Made by a program: the position numbers and the translations under genes
Shown here: positions 5,400-8,021 of the stretch, one piece after another
How the letters are laid out: every line of letters begins with the position of its first letter
Position numbering within the stretch: position 1 is the first letter of the stretch
The notes under the pieces: model-generated
The model's input: only the letters and a program-made list of their open reading frames with translations
Told to the model about the DNA's origin: nothing
Databases searched by the model: none
Origin: JAYSRU01 sp043720875
GTDB taxonomy: Bacteria; Bacteroidota; Bacteroidia; Flavobacteriales_D; Crocinitomicaceae
Length of the DNA stretch: 8,021 bases
Reading direction: 5' to 3'
Assembly (NCBI GenBank): GCA_043720875.1
Contig: JAYSRU010000243.1
Location: 1 to 8,021 of the forward strand

Positions 5400-7112
5400 A
5401 TGCAAAAAAGTGAATTTGTACTCGAATTAGAGTCCTTAAGCAAACAAGAAGATATCCTAACAGCTTACCGCGAAGCGAAAGAACTGAAATCAAAATTCGA
5501 AGAATTTAATCAAGAAATTGAACGCAAGGCAAAAGATGAGTTGCAGGCGTTAAATGAAACGGAAGAAACAATTGAAGTTACGGTTGAAAAAACGGTTGAC
5601 CTTATCAAAGATCAATTTTATGAGATTTTTGGAGATATAAGAGAGCGATATAAGGCTGTGGTTGATGCGCTTCATGCACAAGAAATTGTTGCATTAACTA
5701 CAAAAAGAGCTTTACTTGCTTCTTTGAGAGACTTGATTCAAAACGAAGAAAATGTAGGCGCAGCGTTTACACGAAAAAATGAGATTAATGAACTTTGGAA
5801 AGCCGCCGGTGATGTTATCCGTGATAAGCGTCAAGAAGTTCAAGCAGAATATAATTCACTCAACGAAGCGTTTTTTGGAAACATCAAGATTTATAAGATG
5901 TTACAAGAAAATGATTTGAAAGTAAATCATAAAAACAAACTTGAAATCATTCAAAAAATTCAAGATCTTGCTTCGGTTTCTTCCATCAAAGAAGTGGAGT
6001 CTAAAATAAAGCACTTACAAAACGAATGGTCTGAAACCGGCCCGACTTTCAATGAAAAATGGGCTGAAGTTAAAGACTCTTTTTGGGAGAATTGCAAGGC
6101 AGTATACGCTAGAATTCACGATTATTATGAAGAAAAAAGATCTGAATTAAAAGTAAACATCGAGAAGAAAAAAGAAGTTTTGGCTTCGGTTAAAGAAATT
6201 ATAAGCGCGACTTCTGAAACCCTAAAAGAATGGGAAGATCAAACAAAATTGATCATTGGAAAGCAAGAAGAATGGAAGAAAATAGGTTTTGGTTTAAAAG
6301 AAGAAAACGAGCAATTATGGCAAGAACTTCGTTCTGAATGTAACGCCTTTTTCGATAAAAAGAAACTGTTTTTTGATGGGTTACGCGCTGTCGGCGACGA
6401 AGTTGCAACGAAGAAAAAAGCATTAATAGAACAAGTAGCACAATTGCGTGAATCTCAAGATTGGAAAGCAAGTTCTGAAAAAATCATTCAATTACAAAAA
6501 GATTGGAAAAATTCGGGAAATGCGGGTAGAAATTTAGAACAAAAATTGTGGCAAGAGTTTCGTGGACATTGTGATGCTTTCTTTAATGCAAAACAACGTC
6601 ATTTCGAAGATCAAGACAAGGCAAACGAAGTTAATTTGATAGCGAAACAAACCGTTATTCAAACCATCGAGAACTATACTCCTGCGGCAGATAAGAAAAC
6701 TTTATTGCAAGATTTGCGTGACTTTACAACGGCGTTCAATGCGATTGGTAAAGTACCAATGAAAGAAAAAGACAACATCTACAATGCTTATAAGACGGCC
6801 ATCGACAATCATTATTCAAAAATGAAATTAGAGGGTGATGAGAAAGACAAAATCATGTTTCAAGCACGCATAGACACACTAAAAGGTAGTCCGAATGCAG
6901 GAAAATTGATGGATAAAGAGAAATACGACATCCAGCAACAAATCAATACCTTGAAACAAGATGTTATCCAATATGAAAACAATATGGGGTTCTTCTCGAA
7001 ATCAAAAGGTGCAAGCGAACTTTTAAAAGAAGTTGAGAATAAAATTGCTGCTTCGAAACGTAAGATGGAAGACTTGAAAAAGAAACTAACCACGTTAAAC
7101 AAAGCTGAATAA
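5400..7112 (+). CDS. DUF349 repeat protein (cytoplasmic, helical)
   Basis: The 570-residue protein is highly charged and almost entirely helical, with no signal peptide or membrane segment. It contains five related units. Each has a hydrophobic/aromatic anchor then, in most, a Gly a few residues on: Trp133, Trp210, Trp292, Trp369 and Phe446, at spacings of 77, 82, 77 and 77 residues. Units 3 and 4 are the clearest, with matched LWQELRSECNAFFDKKK and LWQEFRGHCDAFFNAKQ. This is the DUF349 pattern, a helical-bundle repeat of about 75 residues. Residues 1-130 are an acidic coiled coil, and about 500-570 form a Lys-rich C-terminal coiled coil preceded by GFFSKSKG. The biochemical role of DUF349 proteins in Bacteroidota is not established; scaffold or interaction functions are guesses. 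ATG 5400 is used because the helical domain begins there. It follows the kinase by 62 bases and precedes a membrane-protein gene by 43. Confidence 0.88.
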   Translation: MQKSEFVLELESLSKQEDILTAYREAKELKSKFEEFNQEIERKAKDELQALNETEETIEVTVEKTVDLIKDQFYEIFGDIRERYKAVVDALHAQEIVALTTKRALLASLRDLIQNEENVGAAFTRKNEINELWKAAGDVIRDKRQEVQAEYNSLNEAFFGNIKIYKMLQENDLKVNHKNKLEIIQKIQDLASVSSIKEVESKIKHLQNEWSETGPTFNEKWAEVKDSFWENCKAVYARIHDYYEEKRSELKVNIEKKKEVLASVKEIISATSETLKEWEDQTKLIIGKQEEWKKIGFGLKEENEQLWQELRSECNAFFDKKKLFFDGLRAVGDEVATKKKALIEQVAQLRESQDWKASSEKIIQLQKDWKNSGNAGRNLEQKLWQEFRGHCDAFFNAKQRHFEDQDKANEVNLIAKQTVIQTIENYTPAADKKTLLQDLRDFTTAFNAIGKVPMKEKDNIYNAYKTAIDNHYSKMKLEGDEKDKIMFQARIDTLKGSPNAGKLMDKEKYDIQQQINTLKQDVIQYENNMGFFSKSKGASELLKEVENKIAASKRKMEDLKKKLTTLNKAE

Positions 7113-7155
7113 GGTATTTACCTCTTTCAAATACATCGAGATTAACAAATCATAA

Positions 7156-7827
7156 ATGAACAAACAAGGCAATATTTTAATGCTGCTGGTAATATTACCT
7201 GCGCTATTGGTGGCCGCTTGGGTTGCCTACGATTTACAAATAAAATTCTTGGACACAACAGGTCAACTGTTGCCTTATAAAACGGAAACATTTACGGTTT
7301 TAGCTACTTTGTTAGCAATGATTGGTGCACGTAGAGCCCTAAAACGATGGATGGGGATTTATATATTAAGTAAAAAAAATAAGTTTACCTGGTCTGCTCC
7401 TATCTCAAAAATTCGTCGTTCTCAATCTGTTTTCTACCTCATGTTGGAAGCAGCCATGCTCTTGGTTTTTGCCATCTTCTTTTACCGTGCTACGCCATTC
7501 GCATTTCCAATGGTTATTGTGTTGATAGTAATCGCTTTCGAGCATGTTTTGCTCGCATTAGCTAGTACACGTGGAATGTATCGCGTGGGTATCACAAAAA
7601 AGGCAATCATAGCGGCAGACAGAGAGTCTAAAGTTATTTACCTCAACGGATTACAAAAAGTGGGAACTCAACAAAGTACAATTTATTTTGATTTTCCAAC
7701 AGAGATTCAACACACCTTAAGCACAGATCTATTAAGCAAAGAAGACCTAAAGTCGTTTAAAATTGCTTTTGAAGCATTAGTTGACCGCGATAAGGTTTAT
7801 TTTGAAGAACGTTTTAAAAATCTATAG
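7156..7827 (+). CDS. Four-helix membrane protein of unknown function with PH-like cytoplasmic tail
   Basis: I do not recognise a named family for this 223-residue protein. Four hydrophobic segments are visible: about 6-26, 43-60, 92-110 and 113-136. A strongly basic linker (about 58-90, with ARRALKRW, LSKKNK and SKIRRSQ) joins helices 2 and 3. By the positive-inside rule this linker, and hence both termini, should be cytoplasmic. The C-terminal 85 residues are soluble. Their segment 142-181 (YRVGITKKAII, then KVIYLNGLQKV, then STIYFDF) has the strand-turn-strand look of bacterial PH/YcxB-like domains, which follow two helices in those proteins; this resemblance is inferred and weak. ATG 7156 is the first start after the DUF349 gene and gives a short polar N-terminus before helix 1. 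Tandem stops (TAGTAG) precede the next gene by 6 bases, suggesting co-transcription. Confidence 0.75.
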   Translation: MNKQGNILMLLVILPALLVAAWVAYDLQIKFLDTTGQLLPYKTETFTVLATLLAMIGARRALKRWMGIYILSKKNKFTWSAPISKIRRSQSVFYLMLEAAMLLVFAIFFYRATPFAFPMVIVLIVIAFEHVLLALASTRGMYRVGITKKAIIAADRESKVIYLNGLQKVGTQQSTIYFDFPTEIQHTLSTDLLSKEDLKSFKIAFEALVDRDKVYFEERFKNL

Positions 7828-7833
7828 TAGAAC

Positions 7834-8021
7834 ATGTTAACCAAACTTCCGCTTTACAAAAACCCTCTTATTGTTTTTCTTACTTTATTCCTGTTCATCA
7901 ATGCGCTATTGTGGCTTTACCCTATGGCGATGTTTGACGGTGGATTTGTTATGGATGATAAGTTTCAAACCACTTATCCTGCAAAAATGAGTTTGTCTTA
8001 TTTTATAGGAATCGGAATTGA
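7834..8021 (+). CDS. Membrane protein, N-terminal part (3' end outside window)
   Basis: An open frame from ATG 7834 runs off the window end, giving 62 complete codons and two extra bases. The N-terminus is MLTKLPLYKN followed by a clear hydrophobic helix (about 11-31, PLIVFLTLFLFINALLWLYP), a Gly/Asp-containing loop (MFDGGFVMDD), and a second possible hydrophobic stretch beginning SLSYFIGIGI. The helix is not followed by a cleavage site, so it is read as a membrane anchor. It begins only 6 bases after the previous gene, has the same membrane character, and is probably in the same operon. Too little is present to assign a family. Confidence 0.65.
   Translation, partial: MLTKLPLYKNPLIVFLTLFLFINALLWLYPMAMFDGGFVMDDKFQTTYPAKMSLSYFIGIGI

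Noticed and set aside
6860..7102. Minus-strand frame with hydrophobic, Phe/Ser-rich translation opposite the DUF349 gene
   Set aside because: It is the antisense shadow of a Lys/Glu-rich coiled coil, with no supporting start context. The other minus-strand frames in the protease, kinase and DUF349 genes were rejected for the same reason.
7114..7134. Short inverted repeat GTATTT/AAATAC after the DUF349 stop codon
   Set aside because: A 6-bp AT-rich stem with a 9-base loop and no T-run is too weak to call a terminator and is likely by chance in AT-rich DNA.
1..8021. Search for a defence system, mobile element, CRISPR array, tRNA or rRNA
   Set aside because: No transposase, integrase, toxin-antitoxin, nuclease or repeat array was seen. 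The genes read as conserved Bacteroidota chromosomal genes with uniform composition, and no RNA gene pattern was recognised by eye.

Overview
The window looks like ordinary chromosomal DNA from a Bacteroidota species, most likely order Flavobacteriales. Four things point that way: a secreted protease with a type IX secretion (T9SS) type A C-terminal sorting domain, a DUF4292 gene directly before an EnvC-type M23 gene, A/T-rich leaders without a Shine-Dalgarno sequence, and a perfect Bacteroidota -7 promoter element (TAnnTTTG) before one gene. All genes are on the + strand and the DNA is AT-rich. I see no RNA genes, insertion sequences, CRISPR arrays or phage genes. No gap between genes exceeds about 165 bases.

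Layout. (1) 1-1984: the 3' part of a DUF4292 gene, overlapped by 17 bp by a gene for an EnvC-like periplasmic coiled-coil/LytM protein. Its zinc site is degenerate, so it is probably an activator of cell-wall amidases and not a hydrolase. (2) 1985-2119: an intergenic region with a 9-bp direct repeat spaced by 12 bp that fits the LytTR response-regulator site, an overlapping perfect dyad, and a weak -7 element. (3) 2120-4261: a secreted M43 (pappalysin/cytophagalysin-type) metalloprotease with propeptide, catalytic domain, PKD domain, jelly-roll-like domain and T9SS signal, followed by a strong intrinsic terminator. (4) 4311-4425: an intergenic region with short repeats, a palindrome and the TAnnTTTG element. 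(5) 4426-7112: a PfkB-family kinase of unknown substrate, then a DUF349 protein with five units repeating about every 77 residues. (6) 7156-8021: a four-helix membrane protein of unknown function, then the start of a second membrane protein.

Functional picture. The first two genes concern the envelope, with a DUF4292 protein (probably a lipoprotein) and a division or cell-wall regulator. The M43 protease appears to be its own transcription unit, with a possible operator upstream and a terminator downstream. The kinase, DUF349 and membrane genes have short gaps and may share a transcript from the promoter before the kinase, although a hairpin lies between kinase and DUF349. I found no convincing new multi-gene system. 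The most interesting signal is the LytTR-like site before the secreted protease.
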